Assembly: GCA_015680685.1 (NCBI GenBank)
Contig: MNCI01008066.1
Span: 625,755-689,754, forward strand
Source: Gnetum montanum
Lineage: Eukaryota > Streptophyta > Gnetopsida > Gnetales > Gnetaceae
Direction: 5' to 3'
Length of the DNA: 64,000 bases
Part shown: positions 11,446 through 24,200 of the stretch, piece after piece
How the letters are laid out: every line of letters begins with the position of its first letter
How positions within the stretch are numbered: position 1 is the first letter of the stretch
The notes under the pieces: generated by a model
What the model was told of the DNA's origin: nothing
What the model saw: only the letters and a program-made list of their open reading frames with translations
The model's database searches: none
Translations under genes and position numbers: made by a program

Positions 11446-12958
11446 TTAGAATGGGGGGTATCCCCCATGACTAAACCTTGGAGCATGGCTAGAATTAGTA
11501 AATGGAAAATGTGGATCCATGCATGTTGGAAATATTGGGGTCTGGTCATAGCCAAACCACTAGGTGTCTTTTGATGTGGTGGCAGAAATGTACCCAAATT
11601 GGGGTTCACACACTTGATGAAAGTACGCATAGTAGGGCAGATTATAAGATGTGATCATGTGGGAAGAAGTTAACCCACTATGGCACCCATGACAATAAGA
11701 TGGTATGCAAGGATCAATATGTCTTCCTACATGGTTATATCCTTTGTGTCCTATGGTTGTTGGAGCATTAATTGATGGCCCAGATGAGGTAATAGGAGGT
11801 GTTGAATTGGAAAAGGAACATGCATCACAGTGTTGGGCTTGCGTTGTGTTGAAGGATGCAGTGGTTTTAGAACCATGCTATCTATTTCTACTATCATGCC
11901 TAAAGAAAGGACACTTCCAACATTGTGGGGAACTTTCAATGTTATTGATAGTAGTAGCACAAGTAATGTTTGTGGGTTGGTGCTGTGGTACAAAACCTTC
12001 TGGTACAACTGGTGGAGATGTAGAAGGAGGTGAAGAATGAGAATATTGAGGGTAAGAAAAAGTGTAAGGAACATGAGGTGGTGATCCCATGGGAGAAGAC
12101 ATGGGTTGACAGTACTTAGGAGAATGAGAATGATAACGATGAGGTGAAGTAGAGGATGTTGATCCTATTGGAGAAACAAGAAGTTGAATGTAATAAGTGC
12201 TTAGTTTTAGATGGTACAAAGGGTGTGGCCCGTTTGACGGTGGCCTCCCCCATGACTAGGGGTTTTTCCACTGTGGTTGGACATGGTACTTCTCTATGAA
12301 ATTTGGATGTAGCATTCCTCCCCAATGCTCATCTAAATGTGACAAGATTTAGCATTGGCATTTGGGGTGATCATACAAGCAAACATCACATTAATACATG
12401 TGATTTGTAGTTGAGCTCCTATCCTTATTTTCTTCAACCCTTCTTTCTACTTATCGAATGATGTTATGTCCTGTTTCTAAGTTTGGCATCCTCTATTTGT
12501 TCTAGTTGTCAAAGTGATTTTGCATGGTTCCACCTCTAATAATGTTTACATATTCTCCATATTTTTCATGTACCCATTCCATCATCTTATTAATCTTTTC
12601 CTCAATTTCATCTAGTGATTGTAGTATTGGCAAAGATGACAATGATTCCACCTCCTTGAGGTGAGTTGATTTCTCCTCTTTATGATTATGGACCTTTGTT
12701 ATTTTGAGATTTTGGTCCTATTAATATCTTTCAACATTCTCCCATTTGGCTATTTCTCCTTCTTCTTTTGATACCCACTTAATAAGCTCTTGGAATTTGT
12801 GGGTTCATAGTTCATATAGTTAACCTAGGGCACACATCCCTAGGGTCTCCCTTGTTTCCTTATGGAGCCCATCCATGACATGATACATTACCCTTTCCTT
12901 GGAGGACCCATGGATTGGACATGAGTTTAGCAAAAAATAGTATCTTTCTAAGGCCATG
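11446..12958 (-). pseudogene. gag of A2, C-terminal part
   Basis: Continues the gag interrupted at 43429 by B1. It opens with MALERYYFLLNSCPIHG, VMYHVMDGLHKETRETLG, matching A1 gag at 1-130, then a Lys/Glu-rich helical part (EIEEKINKMMEWVHEKYGEY). It then becomes rich in Pro, Ser, His and Tyr (YHSHSPKYCQPMSSPMGSPP), contains PQCWKCPFFRH, and ends ..GGYPPF at the TAA at 11446. With the first part it would be about 715 codons, long for gag and with an unusual His/Pro-rich tail. Several in-frame stops and frame changes make it a pseudogene. No protease or reverse transcriptase follows, so A2 is non-autonomous or has lost pol. Confidence 0.7.
12954..12958. other. Target-site duplication of B1 (partner 43429-43433)
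   Basis: CCATG flanks both ends of B1 exactly: ..AAGGCCATG then TGTAGCAG on the left, ..TTGTTTCA then CCATGTCTAAGG on the right. Joining the flanks restores the gag reading seen uninterrupted in A1 (1-130). Confidence 0.9.
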
Positions 12959-15308
12959 TGTAGCAGCCAAAAATGTTGGTGGCTAGAACACCAAGAGGTT
13001 ACCGAGCTTACAACCTAACCCCAGATCTGTGCGAGGGCTGTGTTGGAGAGAATAGAACAAGGTGCCCTTAATGGTCTGGTCGATCAAACAGGGACTTCAT
13101 TGATGTACAATAACCTTTCATAAACAATGGTTTTTTAAAAAATGTTATGCGTGGAGATTGAGACAAAGCATAGCAAAAATATGTAACCGAATGATAAATG
13201 TAAACCAATGCATGATGATGCAAAATATATGTTTTAGAAAAAATGAAAGAAGGGCTTGGGTGAAAGAGTGCACCACCCCAAGATCAGGGGATTTGATCTT
13301 TTTTTGGCTAGAGAAGGTGTACAACTAATGTGTAGTGTGGATAGGAATAGCTTACAATGCAATGGTATGGTCACAGCCTCTGAGATGCTACCAATGGCCT
13401 ACTAACTGGAGTTGATGAGCTGGTGCTTGCTAGGTTAAGAGAGCTCTAGGAATTGCTGCTACAAGAGTTTACTATTTCTCAACCTTCCTCTTGCTAGTCT
13501 CTTTGCCAAAGCCAATCGCCAAAAAGTCAACTCGCAAAAATGCCAATCTCTGGAAGTCAATTGCCAATTGCCAGAAATGCCAATTTTTCAACCCAACCTA
13601 TTGAACGTTGTTTGCAGTGGTATTTATAGAGCTAGATGTAGGAGAGAGACATGGTTTGGATGCCACATGTCCTAGGTCCCATAGGGTGCAAACATGAATG
13701 TGTCATGTTGCGTGTAATGCTACACTGCAGTGTTACACTGGTGTGCTATGTTGCTAATGTGCTAAGTAGCAACGTAACAAGGCTGGACATGAAACCTGCT
13801 AAGCTGTGACCATACTGTTCAAACTGCAAGTGCTAGAATCTAGGGAAGCACCATGTTTTTACAAGGAATGCTAACCATAAATGCAAAGTAGAGCCTATGC
13901 TCCAAGACTACGTCTTCCCTATTCTTGCAAGTAGGGTCAAGCATAGGGACAACTTTGGGAATTAACAGGGGGTGCAAAACAAAGCAAACTACTGATCTTG
14001 TTTGTTGAAGAGATGTTGGAGCAAAAATGACCATTGTCAATAAGTTCTGGAACTAACTAGAGATGTCCTGAGGCTTCCACACAAATGTTACACTATCCAC
14101 ACTGCCCAGTGTATCAGCACAGCTTAAACACCCGCATGCTACACTGTGCTATGCTGCGTAGTGTAGCCACCAGCTTTTGAGAAAAATCTTGCCTGAAAAT
14201 CGAAGATGCCCCTCTAAGGCTTGATTAGGCAAGCATCTTCAATAATTGGAAACCCTGCCTTCCATGTTGAAAGGTTATGGGACCTACGGCATTCATCCTT
14301 GGGACACTTTCGGAGTTTGTGTTCCCGCTACACTATGCTATGCTATGTAGCGTAGCACAGCATAGTAGCCAGTGTGATGTGAATCCTTACTTGATCTACA
14401 ATGCTTTATCAAGAAACTTTTCGTAGGATCCAAGGGTGAAGTGGGGTAGGTGGTCTTGGAGGTTGAAGTGTGACCAAGTGCAATTCTTTTGCTAGAACCA
14501 CTTGCTAGAGGACCTTCGTGCATTCTGTCCCTACTACACTGTGCTACGCTATGTAGCATAGCACAACATAGCATCTAGTTTGACTTGAATTTTAACTCAC
14601 TTTGAAAATGTTTTCTCATAGGATGTCAATCATGTCTTTGCATGGTGGCAGAAAAAGCATGCTTGATGGTTAAGGCATGTACAATTATGTTTATTTCATC
14701 AAAATAGTCTGAGATGAAGCACTCAAATGAATATGATTTTTGACAAAATTTGCCCCATTTTTCTACATCATGTTTCTCATGCATCAAGGATGAAGCAGGG
14801 CAGGTACCCTAGGGGGCTGAATTATTGTCAATTACACCTTTGGCACCTGATCCATCTCTACTCAACCTGCTACACTATGCAACGTAGTGTAGCATAGCGT
14901 AGCGTAGTAGGTCTCGCAGTTAGAAAACTTGCTGAATTGTTTAGTCCATCCTAAACACCTTTGAAAGCTCCTAGCATGGTCCCTTGGTAGACCATTAGCT
15001 AGGTCAAGTATCAAGCTGAGCAAGCTAGAGGGTGTAGTAAGCCTGCCAGCCCAGGAGATAGAAAACTTGCCAAACTATTCGGTCTACCCCTAGTTCCTCT
15101 TTTATGCAAAGTGGCCTCATGGCTAGGTGCTACATTAACTATGTTGCGGAGGGTGGTAGGCAAGATCAGAAGCAACTTTGCAGGAATTAGGACTTTTGGG
15201 GTGCCACATTGTCTACACAGTCTAGTGTGACACTGTGCTTGTAATGATCCTCGCCCAAATTTCGGGACTGTGCTGAATCATGAGAGTCCCAAAATTGATG
15301 GTGTTTTA
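12959..15308 (-). repeat. 3' LTR of B1
   Basis: 2350 bp, begins TGTAGCAG, ends GTGTTTTA; pairs with 41068-43428. The minus-strand TATA box GCTCTATAAATACC lies at about 13620-13633. Between there and the outer end are palindromic words built on GCTACGCTA/TAGCGTAGC, for example 14326-14374, 14527-14572 and 14873-14911. Such words could fold into hairpins. Confidence 0.9.
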
Positions 15309-15326
15309 ATGGCCCCTCTTTGTTGA
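15309..15326 (-). promoter_or_regulatory. Polypurine tract of B1
   Basis: Minus strand CAACAAAGAGGGGCCAT abuts the 3' LTR. C has the equivalent AACAAAGAGGGGTCAA at 30585-30602. Confidence 0.7.
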
Positions 15327-15330
15327 TGTC

Positions 15331-16735
15331 TGGAGGATTTTCCTAAGAGACATCAACAAAGAATACAAAACACCATGAAGAACAAGACACCAACATCGCT
15401 CTCCAATGCTCGCTTGGATGATGCTTCACTATGTTTGAGAGTACTAGGAGAGTGATTGTAAGGTAGGGGGCAAGGGATGAATTTTGAGAAATCAGGATGA
15501 GGGAAGAAAGAATGTAGAATGCGACTTCATAAAAAAATGTTGCCATAGTGTGATCCTTCGTCGAAATGCTTATGAGGGAATCAACACACATGGGTGTCTT
15601 TTTCTTTTTGGGTTCCGACCTCTTGCTAGAATGCTTAGAGATGGTCGGTCTTTAGCCAAAGCAATTGCAAAGCAGCTATTGTGCCATTTATTTTAGGCAC
15701 TTATCCCTCTTTTTTGAGCTTTTTGCTCTTTTGTGCTTTTATGCTTTTTTTTGCACATGCACATTCACTTGAAGACAACCTTGTTATCACTGTAGGATAG
15801 GTGTTTCCTCCCCAGGATGAGTTGTGTTACATCCATGTGGGGCTTTGACAAGCCTACAGAGGCTTCCCATGGGACAAGTTGCATTACGTCCATCATGGGC
15901 TTAGCAGTTAGGCATGTGAAAGGGCCTTATGTGCATTGGTAAAGCTTGTAATGGATATTCAAAATTGCAATTATAGGGGACAAAGATTAAGTTGGCTGAA
16001 GGGAGACTAGGGTATGCACTCTCAAGTAGCTAGGCTAATCGAAGCAGGTACATTGGAATAGTGTAGTGCCTTGCTCTCATGTTGAAACACATCTTTGGAT
16101 GATGCCATCTTGGCTTTTATCCTACAAACACAACAAAGAGAAAACCAAAAAACAACCAACCATCGAGTGAAGTGAGGGTAAGGTCCTACTTGCTCGGGAA
16201 ACTACCAAGGTGGCAAATGTTATGTCTGACATGTGCAATGTCCAAAGTAGGAAGCCCAACATTGGTTCCAACAATAGCATGCTAGAAAGTCTCAACGGCC
16301 ACATTGGGAATGGGCACTGAAGAGGCTAGGAGTGATGATGATACAAGTGCTCAGGATTCCCCACCAAAGGTAAACATCATGCAATCCAATTGCAAAGTGA
16401 GAAGCCTAACAGCTGAATGCCTTTTTGAACTCAAATGATGGAAGGGCCTAGAGGATGGCAACCTTATGGCTAGGTCATAATAGTGCTAGGACTCCAGTAG
16501 TAGGTGTTGACAGCGAGAGCTATGACCAAGATGATTGGCTGTGGTAGTAGTAGCTCTGAAAGGTCAGTAAGATGTCAAACGACATCTCCGAAAGATCAGC
16601 AAGATTCCAGGGGCAATGACGTTGCATGTGTTCCAAAGGGTTTTTTCCTGGTAACATGAACTTCATTCTAGAACTGCAATTTTGCACCCCATGTTGTCCA
16701 GGAAGCTTGAAGATGTGCACACTCGCTAGTTCATA
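15331..16735. other. 3' untranslated part of B1
   Basis: Between polypurine tract and pol end. No domain recognised on either strand; a T-rich run occurs at 15705-15755. The first 200 bases resemble the same part of C (30600-30800). Confidence 0.5.
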
Positions 16736-16739
16736 GGGT

Positions 16740-17090
16740 CACATGTGTGAGCTGGGAGGCGTTGCACTGCAAACCCAGTTTAAGGTCTTGGTAGACCATC
16801 AAATGTGCTAGTTTAAGGTCCTTACAGATCATGATGTGCCAATCTGAGGTCTTGGAAGACCACTATTATCATCATAGCAAATGGGGGATGGCCAATTTAC
16901 GGTCGTAGCAGACCATGCTGTGGATGCCAGTTTTATGTCATGGCCCAAAGACATGTTGTGCTAGTTTAACATCATAGCGGACGTTCTGTGCTAGTTTTAA
17001 GTCATAGTGGATGAGCTATGCTAGTTTATAATCATAGCTGACTACCTATGCCATTTTTACATCGTTGCGGACGTTTTGCTTACCTTGCCT
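16740..17090 (-). repeat. GTTTAAGGTC motif array after B1 integrase
   Basis: About eight to ten degenerate units with a core (C/T)(A/T)GTTTAAGGTC(T/G)TxGCAGACC, spaced 30-55 bp apart (for example 16780, 16812, 16845, 16895). The same motif appears at 20640-20920, 25724-26010, 31685-32210 and, inverted, 50285-50720. Confidence 0.75.
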
Positions 17091-17099
17091 CATGTTCGG

Positions 17100-18240
17100 T
17101 GTGATCCTTTGTGTTAAATGTAGTGTGGCTTCAAGTACAAGTGGTTGACAAGATTTGCAAACTTGTTGCCATCCATATCAGCTAGTTTGAAGGTCCTATT
17201 CTCATAGGCTTTCGTGACTATGAAAGGGCCTTCCCAGTTGACTGAGAATTTGCTCATTGGGTCACGAACAGCCTTGAGGACTAGGTCCCCCTTTTTGATC
17301 AGTCGTTGGGGTAAATTGCAGTAATGTTTTTGTCATTGCTTGTCTTGGTAACATTAAATGTAGCCAAGTGTTTGGGCACGCTTCTCCTCTATGGAGTCAA
17401 GATTAATGATCCTCGACACATTGTTTTGAGCCTCACCCATGATGTTCAAAAGGATCATTCTAAGTGATGGAACCTATAGTTCAAGAGGTAACACCACTTC
17501 AAATCTGCATACAAGACTGTAAGGAGTCTTACCTGTAGCTGTTCTTCATGTTGTATGGTAAGCCCAAAGCATGTAGAGGATTTTCTCATGCCATCACCTC
17601 TTGTTGTTGCTAAGCATCTTTTTCAGAAGGTTGATAATGGCTTTGTTTGTAGCCTCTACTTGACCATTTGCCTAAGGGTAGTATGTTGATGAGAATGAAT
17701 GTTTGATGCCAAGATTTTTGCAAAAGGCTTTAGTTTCTATGCTACTAAACTACGGCCCATTGTCAGTCACAATAGTCATGGGAAGACCACACCTTGTAAC
17801 TATGTTATCCAAAATGAAGTGGCAAACCTGTTGAGATGTGGTATTTCTGAGGGGAATAGCCTCTACCCACTTTGTAAAGTATTCAGTTGTGGTAATAATG
17901 AAGATATTCCCTATAGAAGACTTAGGTGTGATGGGTCCTATGATATCTAGTCCCCAACATTGAAAAGGCCATGTGATCTGTGTGGTATGTAATTCGGTAG
18001 GTAAAACATGTATAAGGTTCCCATGGTGCTGACGTCGTCACATGTCCTAACCTTGGCAACACAATCACATTCTATGCAAGGCTAGTAGTAGCCTAAACAT
18101 CAAATTTTTTCTGCCATAGCCATAGGGGCCATGTGCCCTCCACACAATCCCTCATGGACTTCGTCAACAATCTTTTGTGCTTCTTCTCCACTAACGCAAG
18201 CTAGCAATATTCCATCATAAGAGCATTTACATAGAGTGTT
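17100..18240 (-). pseudogene. Integrase domain of B1 pol
   Basis: Integrase joins element DNA to the chromosome. On the minus strand the core reads EYFTKWVEAIPLRN (the first catalytic Asp is Glu here), then LPMTIVTDNGP (second Asp kept) and ANGQVEATNKAIINLLKKML (catalytic Glu kept). The C-terminal part has LKAVRDPMSKFSVNWEGPFI and RTFKLADMDG. A remnant of the His2Cys2 zinc finger lies at 18030-18110. There are several in-frame stops. It follows RNase H directly, as in Ty3 elements, and has no chromodomain, as expected for Tat. Confidence 0.85.
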
Positions 18241-18273
18241 GTCTCCTACAAGGACATATTGTCGTGTTTGCTT

Positions 18274-19437
18274 TCATATTGCATCCTTTTGAGTAGATGT
18301 CAAGCCTTGTGGGGATTTGCCATGTTGGAGGTATGCCTTAATGTTTTCATACCATTCTTGGATGTGATTCATGCCTATTGACGCAATGTGAGGAGTGTGA
18401 GTGATAGGATCGGTGCATGTCACTATTGAGACGGGCAAAGTAGCAAACATGTGTGATGGCACATTTAAGACTAATGTAGCTAGTGCATTAGCTACAGTGT
18501 TTTTGTTATAGGCCACATGTTGGATGTCTAAAGTTGCAAACTGCTTTAGTAGACTTTTGGCTAAATCACAATAAGGTTGCAAATGTGGAGCCTTGCAAGC
18601 ATAAACTTTAGTAATCTGGTTGATAACTAGTTGCGAGTCGCCTCAGATTGCTAAGCGTTGGATGTTCAACTCTTAGGCTGCTAGAAGGTCCCTAAGGAGT
18701 CCTTCATACTCAACCACATTGTTTGTGTAGAGGAATGTAAAATGATATGCAAAGGGTTGAATTTCCCTAGAGGAAAATGTAAGGACATTGGTGGCACTAC
18801 CACCTCGTGTAGTTGAGGCACTGTCGAAATGTAGATTGGCCTCAAAATCTGATGGTACAGGACTTATGCTATTAACATGCTCATCCGAGAACTCAGGTTC
18901 TATCATTGCTTTGTCATCAATGAGTGAAGTCATAAACTGTGTGGCTATTTCTTGACCCTTTGTGGATGGTTATGCCACATAATGTAGGTTGAACTTTGCA
19001 GTTATGGCTTTCCATTGGGCTATTATACTACTCTTGTATAAGTTGGTTGTAATAGCCCAAAGTATGTTGCTTTTTCATATAATGTTGACTTTACTACGAA
19101 ACAAGTAATGTCTCCACTTTTTAAGTGTGAACACTAGGGTAAGAAAATTTTTCTCTACCTCATTGTACTTTGCTTCGTGAGCTATCAATGCATGGCTTAA
19201 GTAGTAGACCGGGATTTCAAACCCATCATCCTTCTTTTGACATAGCAGTGTAGCAATAGATGTGTCTGAGGTGGAAAGATAGATGTAGAAAGGCTTATCC
19301 CTCTGTGGTGGGTAAACAATGGGAAGGTGCCAAAGCTCTTTCTTTTGGTTATCAAAGGCTTTTTGACATTGATCTGTCCACTTGAAGTTGACTCCCTTCT
19401 TAAGCAGGTGTTGCATCAAGTGTAGTTTTTCCATCAA
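18274..19437 (-). pseudogene. RNase H region of B1 pol (dual RNase H likely)
   Basis: The first part (19075-19437) is open: FKWTDQCQKAFDNQKKEL, then PFYIYLSTSDTSIATLLCQK and EKNFLTLVFTLKKWRHYL, the RNase H domain that follows Ty3 RT. A second RNase H-like segment (18274-18933) has LHFDSASTTRGGSATNVLTF, NNVVEYEGLLRDLLAA and VAYNKNTVANALATL. Two RNase H segments in tandem (an extra archaeal-type RNase H before integrase) are a known trait of Tat/Ogre elements. Stops separate the parts. Confidence 0.8.
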
Positions 19438-19439
19438 CC

Positions 19440-20547
19440 TTGTAATAAACCTTCTTATAAACTACACCCTGCCTTGCAAGCCGTGTAACTCTTTAAGATT
19501 TGTAGGTGGTTCTAAGTTGACGATGGCCTTAACTTTATTGGGATCTACATGAATCCCTGTTTCCGACACTACAAATCCTAACATACGTCTAATTTTTACT
19601 CTGAAAACACATTTTCTGGGGTTGGACATAGGTCATGCCTATGACAACATTCAAGGACTACGTTTAGATTGTTGGGATGATCAATAGCTTCCTTATACTT
19701 AACCACTATGTTGTTGATGTATTCATTTAATCTTTTCAAAAGGTAATCACTAAAGATGTATGTCATTGCTCATTGATATGTTGCTCTAGCATTTTTCAGC
19801 CCAAAGGGCATCATTGTATAACAAAAAGTTCCCCAAGGGGTCATAAAGGTAGTTTTCAATTGATGCTATGGGTTTATACAGATCTGATTATAGCCTGAGA
19901 ACCCATCCATAAAAGACAATAAGGCATAACTAGCAGTAGTATCAATAAGTTAATCGATACTAGGTAATGGAAAGTCATTCTTAATCGTCATCCTATTTAA
20001 ATCCTAGAAGTCTATACAAATTTGTATACCCAATCCAAGTAATCAGTTTCCTGAATGAAACCATCTTGATAAAGTTTGGTAATTTCATCATGTACAGTTA
20101 AGGCAATGTCTAGTTTGATTTTGTGAGCTTTTTGCTTAACTGCCTTGACACATGGATCTAGGATAATATTGTGTTGTATGAGTCACAGGTCTAGGTCCAA
20201 CATGTCTTCATATGACCATGTAAACACTTTAACATTGTTATTAAGGACTTTTGAGATGTTTTGTTGCACCTGTGAATCTAGTAGGGAGCTAACTTTTAAC
20301 ATTTTAGCCTTACCTCTAGACGTAGTCATAAGGAGTTCAATAAGGGGGTCCTCAGTTACATCTCTAGCCTCTAACTCTAGGGCCTAGACTAGGTGTTTGG
20401 GCCAATCCAAGGCTGGTTCTAAGGATGCAATGTAGGTGTCACAAGAGGATGGTTCAAAATCTACAACTCTAGATTTAAGCATCTTGTAAATTTGCTGTAA
20501 GGACCCATCAGGGTCAAAGGTGAACGAAGATCATCATGCATAGACAT
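19440..20547 (-). pseudogene. Reverse transcriptase domain of B1 pol, catalytic site lost
   Basis: Copies element RNA into DNA when intact. The exon is taken to begin near the ATG at 20547 (MSMHDDLRSPLTLMGP), matching B2 (MEIHNDLSTPLSLAGP). Conserved blocks MMPFGLKNARATYQ and AMTYIFSDYLLKRLNEY are readable. The catalytic box YVDD has become YINN, which would abolish polymerisation; G-to-A changes in the DNA explain both Asn residues. It is followed by RNase H without a gap. Confidence 0.85.
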
Positions 20548-20639
20548 TTTTCAATTGAACTTGCCATAATAATAAAATAGACCAAGTCAACTGATACATG
20601 TTTGAGAAAATAGCATGTAATGAATATATGCAAAGGAAT

Positions 20640-20920
20640 AATGCAACATAAAAAATCATTTGTCAGTTTAAGGTCTTAGCAGACTGCAACTATGCAAAAT
20701 TTGTAAGTTGAAATTGCCAGTTTAAGGTCTTGGCAGACCATTACTGAGTTTAAAATGTAAAGGGAATGCTAGGATGTCCAGTTTAAAGTCATAGTGGACC
20801 GTAACCATGCAATTGTGTAAGTTAGAGTTGCCAATATAAGGTCATAGTGGACTATTACTGGGTTTGAAATGTAAAGGAAATGCTGAAATTGCCAGTTTAA
20901 GGTTGTAGCGAACTATAATC
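20640..20920 (-). repeat. GTTTAAGGTC array, RT side of B1 spacer
   Basis: Five or more units of (C)AGTTTAAGGTCxTAGCxGACx about 60-75 bp apart, each followed by a short A-rich tract with GCAAAATTGTAA. It lies between RT and the accessory gene. Confidence 0.75.
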
Positions 20921-20959
20921 ATGCAAAATTGTAAAAAATGAAGTCAGAATTTTAGTGCC

Positions 20960-21150
20960 TCTATGTGGTACACTATACCTGCATACTATGCTGCAGTAGA
21001 CCCATGCTATGTTGTAGGGAACAAGGATGTCCCCTACTACGCTACAGTAGACAGGGGTGCCTTGTGTCATGCATGGGGTGTGGAATGTTCCGTGTTATGC
21101 ACAAGAGATGAAAAGTAATAGGTATTTTGACTACATAGGCTATAAATAGG
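20960..21150 (+). promoter_or_regulatory. Internal plus-strand promoter of B1 accessory gene
   Basis: Strong TATA box GGCTATAAATAGGGGG (21139-21154). Upstream, 20965-21060, are TACACTATACC, CTATGCTGCAGTAG and CTACTACGCTACAGTAG, i.e. the same word family as in the B LTR U3. The LTR TATA of B1 (CTCTATAAATACC) is similar. It points away from B1's own direction of transcription, towards the gene at 21280. Confidence 0.65.
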
Positions 21151-21279
21151 GGGTTACCCCATAGTAATCCTATTACTTTCACTACCAAAGCTAACACTTT
21201 AAGTGTAGCGCGGTTGAGCTGAGAGATAGTGTAGTAGTCGTATCATAGCAGTTGATATAGCCAATTTGTGAGTAGAACA

Positions 21280-24200
21280 ATGGTGTGCAAGAGCAAGCGC
21301 AGACATTAGGGGCTTGCCAACATGAATGAAGGGGAGCGCACCTTGCAATGTTTCTCAAGGTATGCGTTGAGGAGCGATAGGAGACCCCATCCACCCGGTA
21401 AGTTGCTAGATTACCCTTGTTTACGTTGTATAATCTATTAAGTTAAATTGTTACTGCCATCACTATTTTGGTTGTCATGGTTGTCACTATTGCTATGCTG
21501 CAATTGTTTTTATTGCCTTGGCTACTTTTTTGGTCGCTATTCCGTAGCTATCGCCACTCTAGCCGCAGCAGCCATGGTAGTCACTATGCTATGGCTACGT
21601 GCAGCATCGCCCCAGCCACCATTGTTGGGAATGGCCAATGCACCATTGTAGGGGTTTGGGTAGTTCTAGCATAATGCACACGCTCAACATAGCATATCAC
21701 CCTTGAAGGGGATTTTGGTTTGCAAAGTTTTGGGTTAGTGTAGCACATGCCTCGCATAGCGTAGCACATGCAAGGGGGAGTTTATTTTTATCTATATTTT
21801 ACCTGGCTATATTTCATGCGATGGGGAAGGGTCAGGGCAACAAGAATGCTATATGTATTTTTCTTAAGCTGCATTTTTTTAACATTATGACTGTTACTAT
21901 GTTACATTTTTTATTCTTGTTACACTACACTGCTATACTGCCATAGTTTCCATATTGCTATGCTGGAAGGCTTGCTACGCTATTGGGGTCGCTACTCTGC
22001 TATGCTTGTTAGTGTTTTACCTGCTATGTTGTCGTGATTGTTATATTGCTATACATGTCCTACTTGTTATGTTGTTACACTTGTTTCATTGTTGCATCTG
22101 TCATACTTACCACTTTGCTACGATGCACGAGGTGTGATCATCCTGCTACGCTATGCATAACATAGCCATTGCTCTTGTGCAAAGTGTAGCTCCTACACTA
22201 CACTGTACAGGGCATGCTTGTTGTGCTACATTGTGTAGGGCATGCCTACTACGCTACACTATGCAGGGTGTGCCTGTTATACTACGCTATACAGGATGCC
22301 ACTGCTACACTATGTAGGATGTACCTGCAATGCTACACTATGCATAACACCCTGCTATGCCATATGTAGGGTTTGGTTCTATTTTACCATGCTGGGGGCT
22401 TACTGTTTCATGCTTTAATGGAAAATATATACACCAAGGGTTATGCTATGCTACTTAGTAATCATCACTTGAATATTGTACTAATGATTTTTATTATGTT
22501 GCACAAGGTCATGTTAAAACCTATCTTGATCATCCTTGAGCTGGTAGGAGTCCTATGCTGCCTAAGTGCACCCATGGCCAATGTGCCCCCTCCCCACACA
22601 TGGGTATGAGATCAGGTAGTTTGGTTCTGGGAAGGTGCATGGGAATTCCTAGAGTTTCTTCCTCACTATTTCAGTGTGATCATGTGGTCACACTTGTCGG
22701 CTGAAATAGCTACTATACTTGCTAAAACATCGTTGCCCAAGGCAAACTGGAGCATTTTGAAGTTCATGGTTGATGGATCAATTGAAGGCGAAGGGGAAAA
22801 AGGATCAAATCAATGCCCAAGAGGCTTAAGATGTTTGTGTTGGATTTGGAACATGCCTAAATTTAAATGTTATCATCAATACAACATGTTGTTCATTGAG
22901 CGTCACATGGGTGCCTGCTTTTAGAACCCACCTAGGACCATTTATTGTGTCGATGGGTGAGTCCTATGAAGACATTTTAAACATGTTGTGTCATTTGTCT
23001 TGTGCTAGTCAAAATACTTACAGTACTTTGCATGTTACTAGGTTTTATATTGACAAGGGTGGTCTTCATGGTAACAAGGGAACATTGGCGTTGGCCCAAA
23101 CAGCTTTGCAAGAGTTCTCTTCTATCGAGAACGTACATGCCAATGTCATAGAACAACTTGGGGCTGATTTCAAAACCTATCCAACTAAGTATGACAAGTT
23201 CTATGTGAAATATGAAGAACTTGGCTGGTTGGATAGTGAATGGGCATCTCGCCGATCACTTACCATAGAAGAAGTTCTAGTGGAAATTTCACCATTTCCT
23301 ATGCCATTTAGACCTGGTATGTTAAATTATGCATTTGTTTTTTGTGTGTTCAAGTGGTTGATTTTGCTTTTTCTTTTTGCTAATTTTTGTTGTTGACTAT
23401 TGCAGTAGTAAGTAAATCCCAAGAGGTTACAATAATCACCTCTGGGCATGATGAGACTAACCTCTTCTTCAAGTACGGGGAGGTGGACGAGACACAACAC
23501 TGGTTATGCAATGGGGCCCCAGTCATCCTTGTTCATAATTTTTAGGAGGCTGGGCTTATGGATTTATTCCTAGTAGTAAATCCTAGTGTCCTAGCTATAG
23601 AAATGCTCTACCTAGTTGATTTCTTTTCCAAAAAGATTGACCACTTCCACACACGGGTTCATAACGTGTAGGTGGTGCTTGAGATTAATGAAAAAAATTT
23701 TGTAGATCTTTTTGGTATTCCCTTTGTTGGTCTACCTATAGGGGAAAAGACTAGCAAAGATGTAAACCATTAGGGGGATATAGAGGAATGGTTGGGGACA
23801 AGCAAGGACTGAAAGGGGATTTATATGCATAAGGTCAGGCTAGGGGTAGCCCAAAAGGTTTACCCTATCTTTCATGTTCATGCCTTCCCCAAGCTACTCT
23901 CCCAAGGGAAACTCCTTGGAATAGAGTAGGCTTGGATCATGAGGGATGTTATGGAAGAAGGGACCCATTATAATTGGGCCAATTACCTTTTCAAAGGCTT
24001 GTAATTTGAAATGGTTAAGCTTCGTGAGAAGCTTGATGCCCATTTCAATGTGCACTTTGCCTTCTTCATAGCCTACCTATGATGGTTTGTGGAATTCTTG
24101 GTGATCTGTGAGAATGGTACCTAGGTGCAATACGATGGCACCCAAATATCCAAGCTGTGGATTTTCCAAGTATTCCGTACCACCCGATCCCAAGACCCCC

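Noticed and set aside
15484-15696. Plus-strand 70-codon ORF MRNQDEGRKN...
   Set aside because: In the 3' untranslated part of B1, not conserved in C at the matching place.
21448-22609. Several Leu/Cys-rich plus-strand ORFs that look like membrane proteins
   Set aside because: Lie in intron 1 of the B1 accessory gene and are by-products of the GCTACGCTA word array and pyrimidine-rich sequence.
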